A stretch of DNA of 64,000 nt from Linepithema humile (GCF_040581485.1 NW_027124990.1:1-64000), one strand, 5' to 3'. Shown: positions 9,716-21,354, counted from the stretch's first letter. Notes: a model not told the origin generated them from the sequence alone. Translations and numbers: made by a program.

Positions 9716-9780
9716 GTGCGGACAGCCGCACGTGGACTATCGAGACACAGATCTGTAATATTTGGTGCGGTCAGCCGCAC
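9716..9780. repeat. Twin hairpin motif GTGCGGNNAGCCGCAC
   Basis: Two near-perfect 16-bp dyads (GTGCGGACAGCCGCAC at 9716-9731 and GTGCGGTCAGCCGCAC at 9765-9780) lie 49 bp apart, downstream of the LTR promoter. The reverse complements are at 23958-23973 and 24007-24022 in the 5' LTR. The 3' LTR has lost this block in a ~250-bp deletion around 11735. In RNA both would fold as short stem-loops. Confidence 0.6.
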
Positions 9781-10961
9781 ATTTATCAACGGATCATATC
9801 GACCAACATCCTTCTATGATAATCCATTCCTATGTCTAAATCCAAGACACGACGAAGCGGAATTAAATATCACGCGCGTAAACTATTGAAAGAGTATACA
9901 TACATGTATATACATTACATACATTTTCTCCATTACCAGAAACAATTAATGGACACAGAGAAAATCAATAATAATATTACATTGTCAAACTAATATTGTT
10001 TTAATCACTATTTTCTTAGATAATTTCTTCAAAGAAAGAAATACATTATATCGCAGACCAAATCTGAATTTGGCTCTAGCGAAGGAAAAGGATTAAGATT
10101 TTGATATCAAGGTAAGACTAAGACATCATATCATTTAATAAACCTTTTTGTTCTTCCATTTATTTATATATCAAGACTCTATACTTACCATAAGGACGGA
10201 TGAAGGAATAAATAACCTAAAATTGTAAAATCAAAGAAGTGGTTTTATTGGTTTTATTATTCTCTCTAAAGTAGAAAATACACACATATCCTAGGAAAAC
10301 CGACTGCGACGTCCAAATCAAGAGACGGCAGCTACGCGATTTTTCCAGTGACCACCTGTGGAGCAAACCACATTAATAAAACTGGTGACAGCGCCCCTTA
10401 TAATTATCCACATTAATAGTCTTCAAGAAACGGGTAACCATCGTCTCGACGACAAGGGCCTCTTGTTCCTGAAGACGTACGATACCGCGTTGCAACGTAA
10501 CCTCTAGGAACGTGGCAGCGGCGGATTATATGTAACGTTGGTAACATCATCAGTGACGGAAACGGTAAAGTGCACCATATAGGATCACCTGAAACAAAAA
10601 GGGATCTCATATGAAATTGGTGAGTTTGGTGGGAACCGCTCTCCTTCGGTTCATCGAACTCCTGAAAAGAAAAAGGAATTAATAAATACTTACCGCAAAC
10701 GTTAGGACGTCACATATATAAAATTTGGTGACAGCGTGGTGGGATTTCCTGAAAAGAAAAGAGAATTAATGAATACTTACCGATAAAGGGTCACCAAACA
10801 CATATAAAATTGGTGATAGCGTTGGGATACATTATACCGTCATTCCCTCGTAAGATCGTTACCTAGGACGTCACAAGGGTCACCAATCACATATAAAATT
10901 GGTGATAGCGGTGGGATACATTATACCGTCATTCCCTCGTAGAATCGTTACCTAGGACGTT

Positions 10962-10964
<3 letters not shown>

Positions 10965-11012
<48 letters not shown>
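10965..11012. repeat. AT microsatellite at the junction of two opposed LTRs
   Basis: About 48 bp of perfect AT repeat. The plus-strand solo LTR ends at 10964 and the minus-strand 3' LTR ends at about 11013. The solo LTR probably inserted within this repeat, the other remnant being the ATATAT run at 146-154. Confidence 0.9.
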
Positions 11013-11016
<4 letters not shown>

Positions 11017-11132
11017 TAAAGAATTTTAAAATCATTCTTGAAAAGTACCCTAATGTTATTAATTAATGATTCCAACTCGAGAAGAGAATCGCTATAATTT
11101 TTAGTTAAAACTATGGTTTTATTCTTGTAACG

Positions 11133-11492
11133 CTAGATCAGAATTGGGTTTTCCTGTAATTGTTCGTAAATTAATTTTAAATAAGAATCAGGTTTAGTTT
11201 TAGCGAACCTGTCGTAGAGAAAGCTACAAAAAGCGCATTCCCAAAGAGAATTTATTTGATTAAATATGGTGGAACAATGCTCACACCTTTTTATAAGCAT
11301 GCGATGAGCTAATAAAAGAAAATGGAATTCTTTGTAGTAAATTTGATCATCTTTGTAGAAATTTATTTTACACGAGCCGCATATTTCCTTACTGGTTGCT
11401 CTTATTATAAATGAGTAACCACGATGGCATTTTCCCTTATACTTCAATAATAATTTGGACGATGGATGCACAGTGCCGTGGCATTCTCCCAT
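11133..11492 (-). pseudogene. Cys-rich accessory ORF of the 3' LTR, diverged and cut by an early stop
   Basis: 119 aa from ATG at 11492. It is homologous over its whole length to the third ORF of the 5' LTR (22439->21984): both have the GYSFIIR/GFSYILR block, K-E-[IV]-C-G-[ST]-C, IKRCE[HT]CSTI/V, the WECAFC/SECSLC pair and a Y-E-[QE]-L-[QK]-E-[NH]-PILI ending. Amino-acid identity is only about 45% by eye, although flanking LTR sequence farther out is much closer. A TAG follows PILI, where the homologue continues for about 30 residues; similarity goes on past the stop in the same frame, so I read it as a nonsense mutation. Three or four Cys-x2-Cys pairs suggest zinc binding. No known family is recognised. 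Confidence 0.6.
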
Positions 11493-12892
11493 TTGCACTG
11501 TGTGACGTCCTTGTCTTGATTTCAGAATCTTAATCCTCCTCTTTCACTAGTGTCCGAATTCAGATTTGGTCTGCGACATAATGTATTTCTCTCTTTGAAG
11601 AAATTATCTAAGAAAAATAGTGATTAAAACAATATTAGTTTGACAATGTAATATTATTATTGGTTTTCTCTGTGTCCATTAATTGCTTCTGGTAATGGAG
11701 AAAATGTATGTAATGTATATACATGTAGTGTTGGATAGTTGGAAACTTTTGACACTGACTGTATTTTCCACGGTCACGAAAAACTTTTATTACAGACTGT
11801 ACCGTTCAGTCACTATCAGGTATGCGGATGGATAGAGAAATTGACAGACCGACCGGTAACCGTAATCTCTATTTGCGATAACTGAAATCTTAATAAGATA
11901 AACGCGCACTGATTCGAAGTCAATCTTCACTCGCTTGAAATAAAATTATTAAAATAATATTCTCATTAGTATTTTAATATAGAGTGATAATATATTTATT
12001 CAAATAAGTATAATATATGAGTATAATATATATATATGTGGGTATCAGTATAAATGTGTATGGTATAACATATGTTTATATTGAATATTCTTAAGTAATT
12101 ATAGAATAATAATAATTAGATATGCAAGTTAAATGTGAGTACATATAAGCATATAATGTATTACATAAAATATCAATGTATTCGTAACAATGTTAATAAC
12201 GTATATAATGGTATTAACAAAATGCAAAATAATAATAATATGATCTATTATTTCCATCAAATCGTATTCCTTGAATCGTTTCAATTCTCTTAGTCAATTA
12301 TATTTAATTCCGTTCTGTTTTAAAATTTGTTTCAACTCTCTTAATCAATTGTATTTAATTCTGTTTAGTTTCAATATGTCTCAATTGGACATTAGTTAAA
12401 ATTAATTCTTTATAAGACTTACGTTTTCCTTCCTGTCTTCAAAGTTATTTTCTTAGTACTTTTCCGTACTTTTTCTTCAGCTGCACAAGCACTGACTTTA
12501 TTACTTTTGCTCAAAGGCTTTCACGAGTTACTACTATTCAATTTGAGAATTCACGTAGTACTACTAATTTCACGAGTTACTAGTTACTTTACTGGTTGAA
12601 GATTTACCTAGCATTTAGCACCTAGCACTGTCTAAAATGTGCTGGGGTACGCGTATATATGGGCTTTTGCCCACTCGTTCAGTGGAGGGGTGTTACGCTT
12701 GGCTTACGATGATTGGATTAAAGTTTCAATGATGGGAGAGTCTCCGCCTCCTATCTCGTTGGGATTCTCCAATGAGCGGTTGAAGGTGTATTGGAAGGGG
12801 CTCCTATCGCTTATCTGCATATTAGTTACATAGGCACTTGTTATCTCTTGAGTCACTGGTAGGGGCATTTGCACCGCCTTCGATGACTGCAT

Positions 12893-13165
12893 GTTCTTAT
12901 CTTCTTTGGTGCTTCCCTGTCATATCTTATCCTCTTGCTGTTATCTTTATCAGCTCTGATAAGTTTATCTTCTAATAACTTTCTTCGGCTTATCCTTATC
13001 TCTTGATAAGGTTATCTTCTAATAACTTTCCTCGTCTTATCTTTATCTCTTGAAATACATATTATCTCTGATGATAGGCGAGTGGAGTGGGATGGTGAGT
13101 CGCCATCGCGTCGCCTCCTACGTCACCTTCTAATAACTTTCCTCTTATTATCTCTTCATATTTCT
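12893..13165 (-). promoter_or_regulatory. GATA-site cluster, 3' LTR copy
   Basis: Reverse complement of the solo LTR cluster 8210-8481, with the same runs of CTTATC and TTATCT sites. The element-sense TATA box is downstream at 12654-12659. Confidence 0.5.
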
Positions 13166-13476
13166 AGCCATCGCGTCGCCTCTTGCTCCTTTGGCGGCTT
13201 GCGAATGGGATGAGTAAGTGCGTCAGTTCTTGATATCTCCCGACGACTTTTATATTATCTCTTCCTTTCGTTCTTATCTTTCATAAATTATATTTCCTGC
13301 CTGTAGCGGCATCCAAGTGGAGTGAGTTACCTTCGCATCGGAGAAGATTCACGTCTCCTCCACTTTATTTTATTATAACAGCCTCGGGCCCAATTATTAT
13401 TTCTTATATTTTCTTTTATTATTTCTTTAACAAAAGTGATTATAGCGGCCTCGGGCCCAATGTGTGAATATCTGTC

Positions 13477-13692
13477 GGTGTTTCTCGCCACCGATTGATA
13501 CTCAACTTTTGTAACCAAATACCTTTTAACGTTTCTCGCCATTAATTGATATTTAGTCTTATCGATGTCTGATAAGTAGCTTGCCAGCGTTTCTCGCCAC
13601 CGACTCATGAATATCTTTCAGCGTTTCTCGCCACTGATTGATACTCGCAGCTACTTTACTTAGCAAATATTCGTCAGCGTTTCTCGCCACCG
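13477..13692 (-). promoter_or_regulatory. Reiterated 16-bp motif, 3' LTR copy
   Basis: Five copies of CAGCGTTTCTCGCCAC or variants, the reverse complement of the motif at 7638-7895. Order and spacing agree with the 5' LTR copy; the solo LTR has extra sequence between the third and fourth copies. Confidence 0.5.
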
Positions 13693-14168
13693 ACTCGTAT
13701 CTACTATTAATTTGACTATTTATGCCGAGTAAATTCCTAAGCAATTTAATCGCAACTTTAGTCAAGTGTGATGTTCTCTCAATATACTTTATTTCAATTT
13801 ATCTTCCTCTTATTGATTTATCGACTAATTGAGATATAGTTACTGATAGTTTTTTCTTTTTATTTTATTTTATGTATTTCTCCTTTAAATTTTCTTTGAT
13901 AAGTCGATGAAGTTCGGGGCCTTTTATGCCTTGCCAAATAAGCGTTCTATTTTTATGTAAGCGTTTCTGCTCTGAACGAGTATTGTCTGAATTTTAATTG
14001 AATATATTTTAGCAAATTTATTATTCGTAAGTCGTAAAAAGAATAAATGATGGATTTGATAATAATCATATTATTTTACAAGAATTATTACTGTAAAAAA
14101 TCTTATCTTAAGATTTTTTCAAAATTTTCATCATTAACTGGTTAATGAAAATTTAGCGGGACGTTACA

Positions 14169-14180
14169 ACCCCCCCCTTA
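14169..14180 (-). other. Polypurine tract
   Basis: In element orientation TAAGGGGGGGGT immediately precedes the LTR start TGTAAC. This is the expected plus-strand primer site and fixes the internal/LTR boundary. Confidence 0.8.
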
Positions 14181-14213
14181 TGATAAAATGTCGGACCATG
14201 TTCCGGCATTTTC

Positions 14214-16185
14214 CTAAACTTTACTCAAGTAATCTCTTAAGGTAGAATAGTTCATTGTATTATCGTTACTTGCATTTTCCTCTTCAGGCGCTGATCCTGA
14301 TGGTGAGTCCTTTGGAGGCTGCAATTCCTCGCTGGCTGGGTCTGCTTCATTTTTAGGTTGCCGTCCTTTTGGTGATTGTGCCAGGTGTAAGAGTAGATGC
14401 GTGACGGATGACCATAATGCTCCGAGCAAGTGTAGGCTCCATCCGTAGACTGTGTGTAAAGCGTAGCCATGGATTACGGTATCAAGTATTAACATGATTA
14501 ATCGGAGGACGAGGATGATTCCTAACACTCCTGCGCTGATTGATCCGAAGTTAGTAAATCCTCTCCAGATCTTTTTTCCAGTGCTTTCAGCTATTCTTTC
14601 CAGGGCTTTTTCATCTAATAAATTGTTCATGTCAAAGCTACCTGGTGGAACGTATTGTCCCATTGCTCCTTTTGCTAAGGTGTTTAGCATGGATGGTTTT
14701 TCCACGGGAAACATGATGTGATTGCGGAGTCTGTCCAGATCGTCGCTGGTGTAGATTCCACTCGTTGCTAGTGATGTCGGACTTATGTATTTCCATGTTG
14801 GATTTGTCAAGGGCTGAATTATTGGCGGCGGTAGAGTTTCTATCGGCCGTTGGTTTAAGCGGAACCAGGTGGCGTGTATTTTATACAAGGCGGGTAAAAG
14901 TTCGTTGCACTCGCGCACTGTTCCACTTTTCGTTATAATTCTAGATCTCGGGAGCATAAACATCGATTTATTGTTATAGTTTATCGGTAGTTCGTTGTAG
15001 CAGTGTTCGGTATGTCGTATTTTACATTCTACCGGCACGCACTTTATGAGATGTATCACTTCACCTGCTGTAACAGCAGTATAACCCGGGGCTTTCATTA
15101 TTCGTGAAGCCATTTCGTCGGGCGCGATGCTCGCGAGGGAGAGAGCGTTTTGCAATATTTGCCGCTCGAGGGCACATTTTTGTTCCATTATGTCGTGGTA
15201 TAGTCTGTTCAACTGAGTTTTTATGTGTTTTTCCACGTACACAAATTTGGAATTTACGTAAGAAAATATGTCGAGATTGTCCACGGATATCTGGGTTTTA
15301 GATTTAAACGACTTTCCCTTTTCGGTCTCTAATATTAACAACTTTGGGTGTTCGGTATGATAGAGTTTATAACCGCACAGCGTTTTTTCGTTAGTTTTTG
15401 TCAAGGCAAATGTTGTATCTTCGGTGGTGACCGTATAGATGATTGGTCCTTTGTGGTCCACTTCGTCCCTTGGTTTGAGACGTGCTGCAATACCTTCGTA
15501 TAATATGTCGTACCTGTCGAAGTGACAGCTGTCTGAAGGCACGGATGTCCAGAAGGTCTCCCCTCCTTCGGTATCCATACATCCTCCGGTTCCGAAATTG
15601 CAGTGTGTTCCTGACGGAAGTATGAGCGTGTGTGTGGATCGCTTAACTGCTGCTTCGAAGGTAAGTAAGGTGATCCTGACGGCGGCTTGGACAACTGCGT
15701 TATCCCAAGTACCTTGGCCGTCGGTGTACTGTGTTCCTGTACAACGTCCATCCATTGTTATGGATCCTGCCATGGTGATGCTGTGATGGGAAGTTTTTTC
15801 TTGATTCTATCTATGATCGCGGTTCCGATTTGGATTACACCGGTCTCATGTAGTCGTTTACATCCGTATTGGCCCACTTCTTGTAGGTAGGTCTTCCTTC
15901 CGTTTTGCACGACTGAGATGTGAGAGTGCATCCCAAAGTAATATATCGTTTTATCGATGTCAATTCGACATTGTATCACATCTGTCTTGTCAAAGTCTGA
16001 GATTTGAAGTAACTGAATGTTACTTGTGTTTCCTCCTTTATTGGTTCGATGTCGTCTACGTTGCATTCTCCTATGTCGTTTAATGATAGAGTCGTTATAT
16101 TTAATCCTGCTCCGGCACAATCGTATCCGATTAAACCATTAACCGGGATGATCGTAATCACAAGGATGAAAGTGAGGGGACCCAT
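14214..16185 (-). pseudogene. env: Envelope-like glycoprotein gene, broken by two frameshifts
   Basis: Three consecutive reading frames carry one gene. The first (16185->15976) starts with ATG and a hydrophobic signal-peptide-like stretch (MGPLTFILVITIIPVNG), overlapping the integrase end by 47 nt. The reading passes to a second frame near 16020 (within 15758-16120) and to a third near 15790 at a six-base A run. The third ORF (15773->14214, 519 codons) is open to its end. It has paired cysteines (CNFGTGGC, CHF, CGY, CVPVEC), a heptad-like central part and a membrane segment at about residues 405-430 (VLGIILVLRLIMLILDTVI), followed by a ~90-residue Pro/Glu-rich tail. I believe it belongs to the rhabdo/chuvirus-like glycoproteins captured by arthropod LTR elements; this is from memory of the family, without alignment. 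The gene cannot encode the full protein as it stands. Confidence 0.65.
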
Positions 16186-16851
16186 CCTCGCTGCTTGAAG
16201 TTCTCCTTGCTTCTAACTGCTCGCACGTTTGCACTACGTTTATATGCGAAGCACTTCTTCCTTTGCACAACTTGAGTTTGTCTGTATGCACTATTCTGTA
16301 ACGATTTCTTCCTAGATCTATCCTTACATTGTTGTTTCTATATATATCTACTACAACATAAGGTCCTATATATTGGTTAGATAGCTTATCTTTACGCGGT
16401 TCTTTTAATAAGTAAACGTAGTCTCCTATCTTGCAGTTAACTGCGTTTACTCTTTTATTGTAATAATATTTTGATCGCTCTTTGGCGGCAATTAGATTCG
16501 TTTTTGCGTGTCCCTGTGTTTCTCTTAGCTTGTAAAATAAGTTAGTAATATATTGTACGTAACTTTCATTATTAATGTCTCTAGGCGATGGATCGCCAGT
16601 TGGTATACGGGCTACTCGTCCGAATACCAATTCGTGAGGTGTGAATTTAGTTCCTTCGTGTACACAGGTGTTGTACGAAAACGAAGCTAATTTTAAATAT
16701 TCGTCCCAATTGTTTCGGTTTGTGAACTGTTTTAAATATTCCCACAGTACGTGGTGTGATCGTTCGACCGAACCGTTCGATTGTGGACGATAAGCGGAAG
16801 TCTTATATTGGGTAATTCTGAATTTCTTTGCGATTAAACGCATGAGGCTGT

Positions 16852-16921
<70 letters not shown>

Positions 16922-19900
16922 AACCTTGATCGGTTAGTATTGCCTTAGGAGATCCGTAAATGCAAATAAAATCGTTGGTCAAAGCGTCGGCGACTTGTAT
17001 CGCAGAGGCTTCTCTCAACGGTATTGCCACACAATATTTTGTTAGCAAATCTTGGATAGTTAATACGTATCTATTGTTAGAATTTGTAATGGGCAGAGGG
17101 CCCATTATATCCATCGAGATCTTGTCAAAAGCGCGATCCGGAGTGTCTGTAATTATCATTGGCTGTTTTGTTTTAACCCGTACTAATTTCTTTAACTGAC
17201 ATTCATGGCAATTATTTACAAACTGTTCAATATCTCTTTTTAAATACGGCCAATGGTAATTATTTTTTATTCTGTTAAAGGTTTTAGTGATACCTTTATG
17301 TCCTCCTATGGCATTACTGTGATATTCTCTTATGATATCCTGTCGCTTGTTAACATCGGGTATTCTTATGTAATTTTCGCATACATATATTTTGACGCAC
17401 ACGCCAGTGAATACTTTTTGGATGTAATTTTTAACGTCAAGCCATTCAATTTCTGCGACGCTACTTTTACAGATTGAAATGGCGTCTAAGCCAAGTTCTA
17501 CAACCACGTCTAACAGAGAGTGAATAGCTTCCTTGAATATAACTACGTCGGTTGTTTGATTCGACCTTTCTTTTACGTTGAGCACTATTATTTGATGCTT
17601 GGTCATATTTACTACTCTTGCTCGGCCTACATATTGGCTCGACAAGTTTATTTCGTCATAGGTTTTTATTATTATATGAGCGCCCTCGTCACAAGGTTCG
17701 CCCCTTGATGTAGCAAAAATAACCAAACTATCTTTACGCATATATATATATATAAGAAAGTTGTCGCGCACAAATATAAGTTCTGGTTTATTTAACTCAT
17801 ACTGCGGGTTTAAGGGCTCGAAAATTTCCGAGTTATTGCTTTCGTCACTGGTGCTAGAATTGTTATCATCTGCCGATTCGTCGCTATCGCTTTTATTTCT
17901 CGGTACGGCAGAGACTGCACTATGCATAGACGATGAATCACTGTCGGCATCATCGTTTACATTATCAAGAAGTCGGTCTTCTCGGGTTTTATCGTTATCA
18001 TTTAGATCCGAGAAGTGTTCATTATCTATTTGTCGGTCATTATTTCTTGAGGATGTCGCATCATCCTTATTTTCTAGAATTGTTCGTGACGCGTCTCTCG
18101 CAGCGAGAGATTTTTTCCTTGAAGAGGAATCGAACATTTGTTCATCGGAATCGCTTTCATTATCGCAGATTAAAATATTAGGCGGTTCCTTTGTGATCGG
18201 ATTTCGAGATAGTGCGTCAGCGTTTACATTTGTTTTTCCGGCTTTGTACATTACATCGTATTCGTATTCCGCCAATTTAAGACGCCATCGCAGTAATCTC
18301 GAAGTCGGATCTTTCACTGAGTGTAGCCAAATAAGCGGCTTATGATCTGTTACTAACAGAAACTTTTTACCATAGACGTAAGGTCTAAAATAATGGGTAC
18401 AATATACGATCGCTAGTAATTCTTTTTCAATAGTAGAATAATTTCTTTCGGCTGGATTCAACAGTCGAGAAGCGTATGAAATAGGTAGGTCTTTTCCCAC
18501 GGGACCCTGACTTAATATTCCTCCTATCGCAAAATCAGAGGCGTCAGTTGTGATAACGAAAGGTTTCGTATAATCCGGGTATTGCAATAACGGTTCTGAG
18601 CATAACAAATCTCTCAAAGTTGCGAACGCGTTTTGTTGTTCGTCTTGCCATTTGAAAGGATTCTCTTTCTTTAACAACTCAGTCATTGGTTTTGCAATCT
18701 TGGAAAAATTTTGGATAAAGCGTCTGTAATATCCGGCCAAACCAAGAAATTGTTTGACATTCTTTGGGCTTCGCGGAATTGGAAATTCTTTTACGGCTCT
18801 AATTTTCTCTGGATTTGGCTTTACACCATTTTCTCCGATTATGTGTCCTAAATAAACTACTTCTTTTCTCAGAAATTCGCATTTATCAGGTTGTAACTTT
18901 AAGTTTGCTGCTCTTAATCTTTCTGCCAATTTGTTAAATTTGATCTCATGTTCGCGTAGGGAACTAGCGTAAATTACGATATCGTCTAAATATACAAATA
19001 ATTCGTTTCCTTGGAGACCTGTAAGAATTTGGTCCATTAATCTTTGGAAAGTGGCTGGCGCATTTTTCAAGCCGAATGGCATTCGATTAAATTGGTAATG
19101 ACCGTAGGGGGTTGAGAAGGCTGTTTTTGGTGCATCATTTTTATGCATGGATATTTGGTGAAACCCAGAAGCGAGATCAAAGATACTAAAATATTTAGCG
19201 CTTCCTAGTTGATCTAATATCTCGTTTATATGGGGAAGAGGGTAAGCATCCCCGATCGTTTTTTCATTTAGAGCGCGATAGTCGATTACCATACGCCATT
19301 TTTTATTGCCTTTAGAGTCTGATTTTTTGGGTACCACCCAGAGTGGTGAATTAAAAGGTGAGTCAGACGATCGTATAATATTATTTTCTAACAAATCTGT
19401 GACTTGTCTATTTATTTCCTCCTTATGAATGGGGTGAAAACGATATTGTTTTACGTTTATAGGAATTTCGTTGGTAGTGTGAATTTTATGGGAAATTATA
19501 TTAGTAAAGGTCAGTTTATCGCCTGGTAATTGAAACAAATCCGCGTGTTTGTTTATCAAGTTATTCACGTGAAGTTTTTCTTCAGCGTTCAAATGGTCGT
19601 CGCGTAAACTTTCCTTTATCTGATCTATCCTATTATTATTTCCTTCTTTTCCGTTCTCAAATTTACCAGATAGCAATAAAATTTCCTTTCCGGTAAAGGT
19701 GTCTACTATATCAGTTACATGTTTCGTTACGTTTTTAGAATTTTCCCGAGTGGTTTCTCTATTTTTATATACCTTTCTGTTTTTCTTTTTGTGTTCTTTT
19801 ACTTCCGGTCCAGTGTTTCCACAGTGTGTGTTACTTTCTTGTTTTGGTGGATCGGGAGGAACATCATCGTTGTTTGTTGAGCTGATCTCGGATGCATCAC

Positions 19901-20588
19901 GTATGTCTATCAGCTTCACCGTAGGGATGGTGAGGGCCACATCATCATCACTTGTATTGGTAGCATACAAGTAACCACGTCCATTGCGGTTATGCACATA
20001 TGCGTTTCCTACAAAAATTCCGTTTCGTGAGAGAAGTGAGGGTACATATCCGGATTTTACTTCCGGATTCGCGATTTTTACATAGAATGTAGCACGCGAT
20101 CTAGCAGGGATAATTATTTTGTTAGGTTCGGCAAAGAAAATTTTTATACCGGCCCACATTATGCATTGTTTTTCAAAATCGATTTTTGATGCTTTTTCTA
20201 AAAAATTGTGTCCTAAAATTCCATCCTGAGTTATAGGGAAATCATCATTTACTACATGAAATGTAACTGGATTTTCAAACACTGATACTTCAATCATTCC
20301 TATTGTCGTTACTTTGGATTCGGATATTCCCTTCAATTGTGTTTGGTGGTTATAATCGATGGGGAAATTCGGGAGTATGTTATTCTCTTTTATAACGTTT
20401 AAACGTGCTCCAGTGTCAATCATGAAATTAGCTGTTCCTGCTAATCCATCTATATCTAAGTTAATACTGGGCAACGGTGAGACTGTGTTCGGATGTAACA
20501 CAGTTATTTGGTTTTTTGTGTCTTCGTGATGTTGATTGTATTTATCGGGCGCATTCGTTTCGAAGGATCCGCCCGAGTTGCGTCCCAT
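16139..20588 (-). pseudogene. pol: Pol polyprotein (PR-RT-RNaseH-IN), integrase interrupted by a TA repeat
   Basis: The main ORF (20588->16803) overlaps gag by 85 nt in the -1 frame. Protease DTG is at residues 58-60. RT spans about 395-575 with the catalytic YLDD at 533-536 and the MPFGLKNAPATF block. RNase H spans about 675-795 (TDAS, TIEKELLA, TDHKPL, DALSR). An unusual acidic Ser/Asp/Asn-rich linker occupies about 805-925. The integrase zinc finger has H1090, H1097, C1127 and C1130, with core aspartates D1160 and D1220. Just after TDQGSHF a ~61-bp TA tract shifts the frame. The rest of integrase, with the catalytic Glu in NGSVE and the C-terminal domain, is in another frame (16843->16139). 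Integrase is therefore disrupted; the other domains keep their key residues. Confidence 0.9.
16854..16914. repeat. TA microsatellite inside the integrase gene
   Basis: About 61 bp of uninterrupted TA/AT repeat, translated as alternating Ile-Tyr in the main pol frame. It replaces the few residues expected between TDQG and the next conserved integrase block and puts the two halves in different frames. A shorter TA tract at 17740-17756 in the same gene stays in frame. Confidence 0.95.
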
Positions 20589-21354
20589 TTCCTCGACGGA
20601 TCTGTCCCGTTTCCCTGCTGTTTTAGTTTTTCAAAGCGCTGTTTCGTCCAGCAGGTGTCGATTAAATGCCCGGTTTTCTTGCAGTATTCGCATTTCTTTT
20701 CGTGCGATTGATTCTTCTGCATTTTATATTCTTCCGGAGCGTAATTTAGCTGTCTAGGTGCACGATGGTTATTTTGTTGTGGGTTAAACAATTTAAGCGT
20801 TGTATAATTGTTTATTGGCTGTTTCCTGTCGTATGAAGGTTTATAATGCCTTGATTTGTCGAGTTCTATGCGACTAGCAATTTCTTGTGCCTCTCTATAG
20901 GCCATGTTCGGATTTTGACGGGCGCTTAGCGAGAACTGTAATCTGTATTCAGAAGGTAGTCCTTCACAAAAAGAAATCGCAACAAATTTATCGGTGTCTT
21001 CCATGAGAATTCTATCTCGATTGCCGTATTTACGTCTTTCTTCTTCGACGATGTTGGATCTAAGATCCTTGACCTTTCTGATATAATTCATTATATGTTC
21101 ATTGGGTCTCATATAGATGTTGCTCAACTCTCCTCTATATTGGTCCAAATTTTTCCTGGAACCAAAGGCAATAGTTAGTAAATCAATTAACTGTTCCACA
21201 TTGTGGCATGGTTCATCTTCCACTGCTACTAATGCTCTTCCTTTTAGCTTATTGCATAATAAGCGTACTAAATTTCTTTCGGATGACGGTGGAATGATTT
21301 TCTTTGCTCTGTTGCAAGCTCTTGCAAATTGTGAAACTATCATGTTGTATCCAT
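20504..21354 (-). pseudogene. gag: Gag of the env-bearing Gypsy element, 5'-truncated
   Basis: The frame is open from the LTR joint to the stop at 20504; the first ATG is at 21343 (279 aa). The sequence starts inside the capsid region (GYNMIVSQFARACNRAKK), corresponding to about residue 115 of the second element's gag, so the leader, primer-binding site and gag N-terminus are missing. The capsid blocks VAVEDE, YRGELS, YIRKVKDLR and SFCEGLPSEYR are present, and a CCHC knuckle CEYCKKTGHLIDTC is near the end. LTR end (21355) and gag abut with no spacer, so a precise-looking deletion joined them. The gag stop lies inside the pol overlap, where an A6C run is found. Confidence 0.8.

Larger units (their letters stand above)
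155..10964 (+). mobile_element. Solo giant LTR, plus strand, interrupted by a second Gypsy element
   Basis: The sequence starts TGTAACGTCCCGC at 155 and ends GGACGTTACA at 10964, flanked by ATAT on both sides (151-154 and 10965-10968), a plausible 4-bp target duplication in an AT repeat. Removing the insertion 236-7239 leaves about 3.8 kb. It aligns end to end with the 5' LTR 26601->21355, except that the ~1.6-kb ORF cassette is absent: the sequence passes from about 10175 directly to the conserved block at 10183-10245. The 10.26-10.96 kb part has a partly duplicated series of short blocks (GGTGATAGCG...) near the LTR end. No gag, pol or env is attached on this side, so I call it a solo LTR. 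Confidence 0.75.
11013..14168 (-). repeat. 3' LTR of the env-bearing Gypsy element (5' and middle part)
   Basis: It starts TGTAACGTCCCGC at 14168, directly after the polypurine tract. From 14168 to about 11520 it follows the 5' LTR (26601->23640) closely, apart from a ~250-bp deletion at about 11735 that removes the hairpin block. Similarity falls near the cassette: at 11500-11580 many bases differ. The cassette here holds one ORF (11492->11133). The sequence then runs into the AT repeat where the solo LTR inserted. The TATA box is kept at 12654-12659, but the initiator is altered (AGACAGT in place of TCAGTT). Confidence 0.75.

Noticed and set aside
9541..9889. Overlapping ORFs on both strands, also present at 23849-24197
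   Set aside because: Both strands are open over the same bases, starts are not ATG in part, and the copies are just LTR copies. The hairpin motifs explain the sequence better.
20512..20518. AAAAAAC run in the gag-pol overlap as a classical -1 slippery heptamer
   Set aside because: The overlap and -1 frame fit, but the run is not in the X XXY YYZ register of the gag frame, so I do not annotate it as the shift site.
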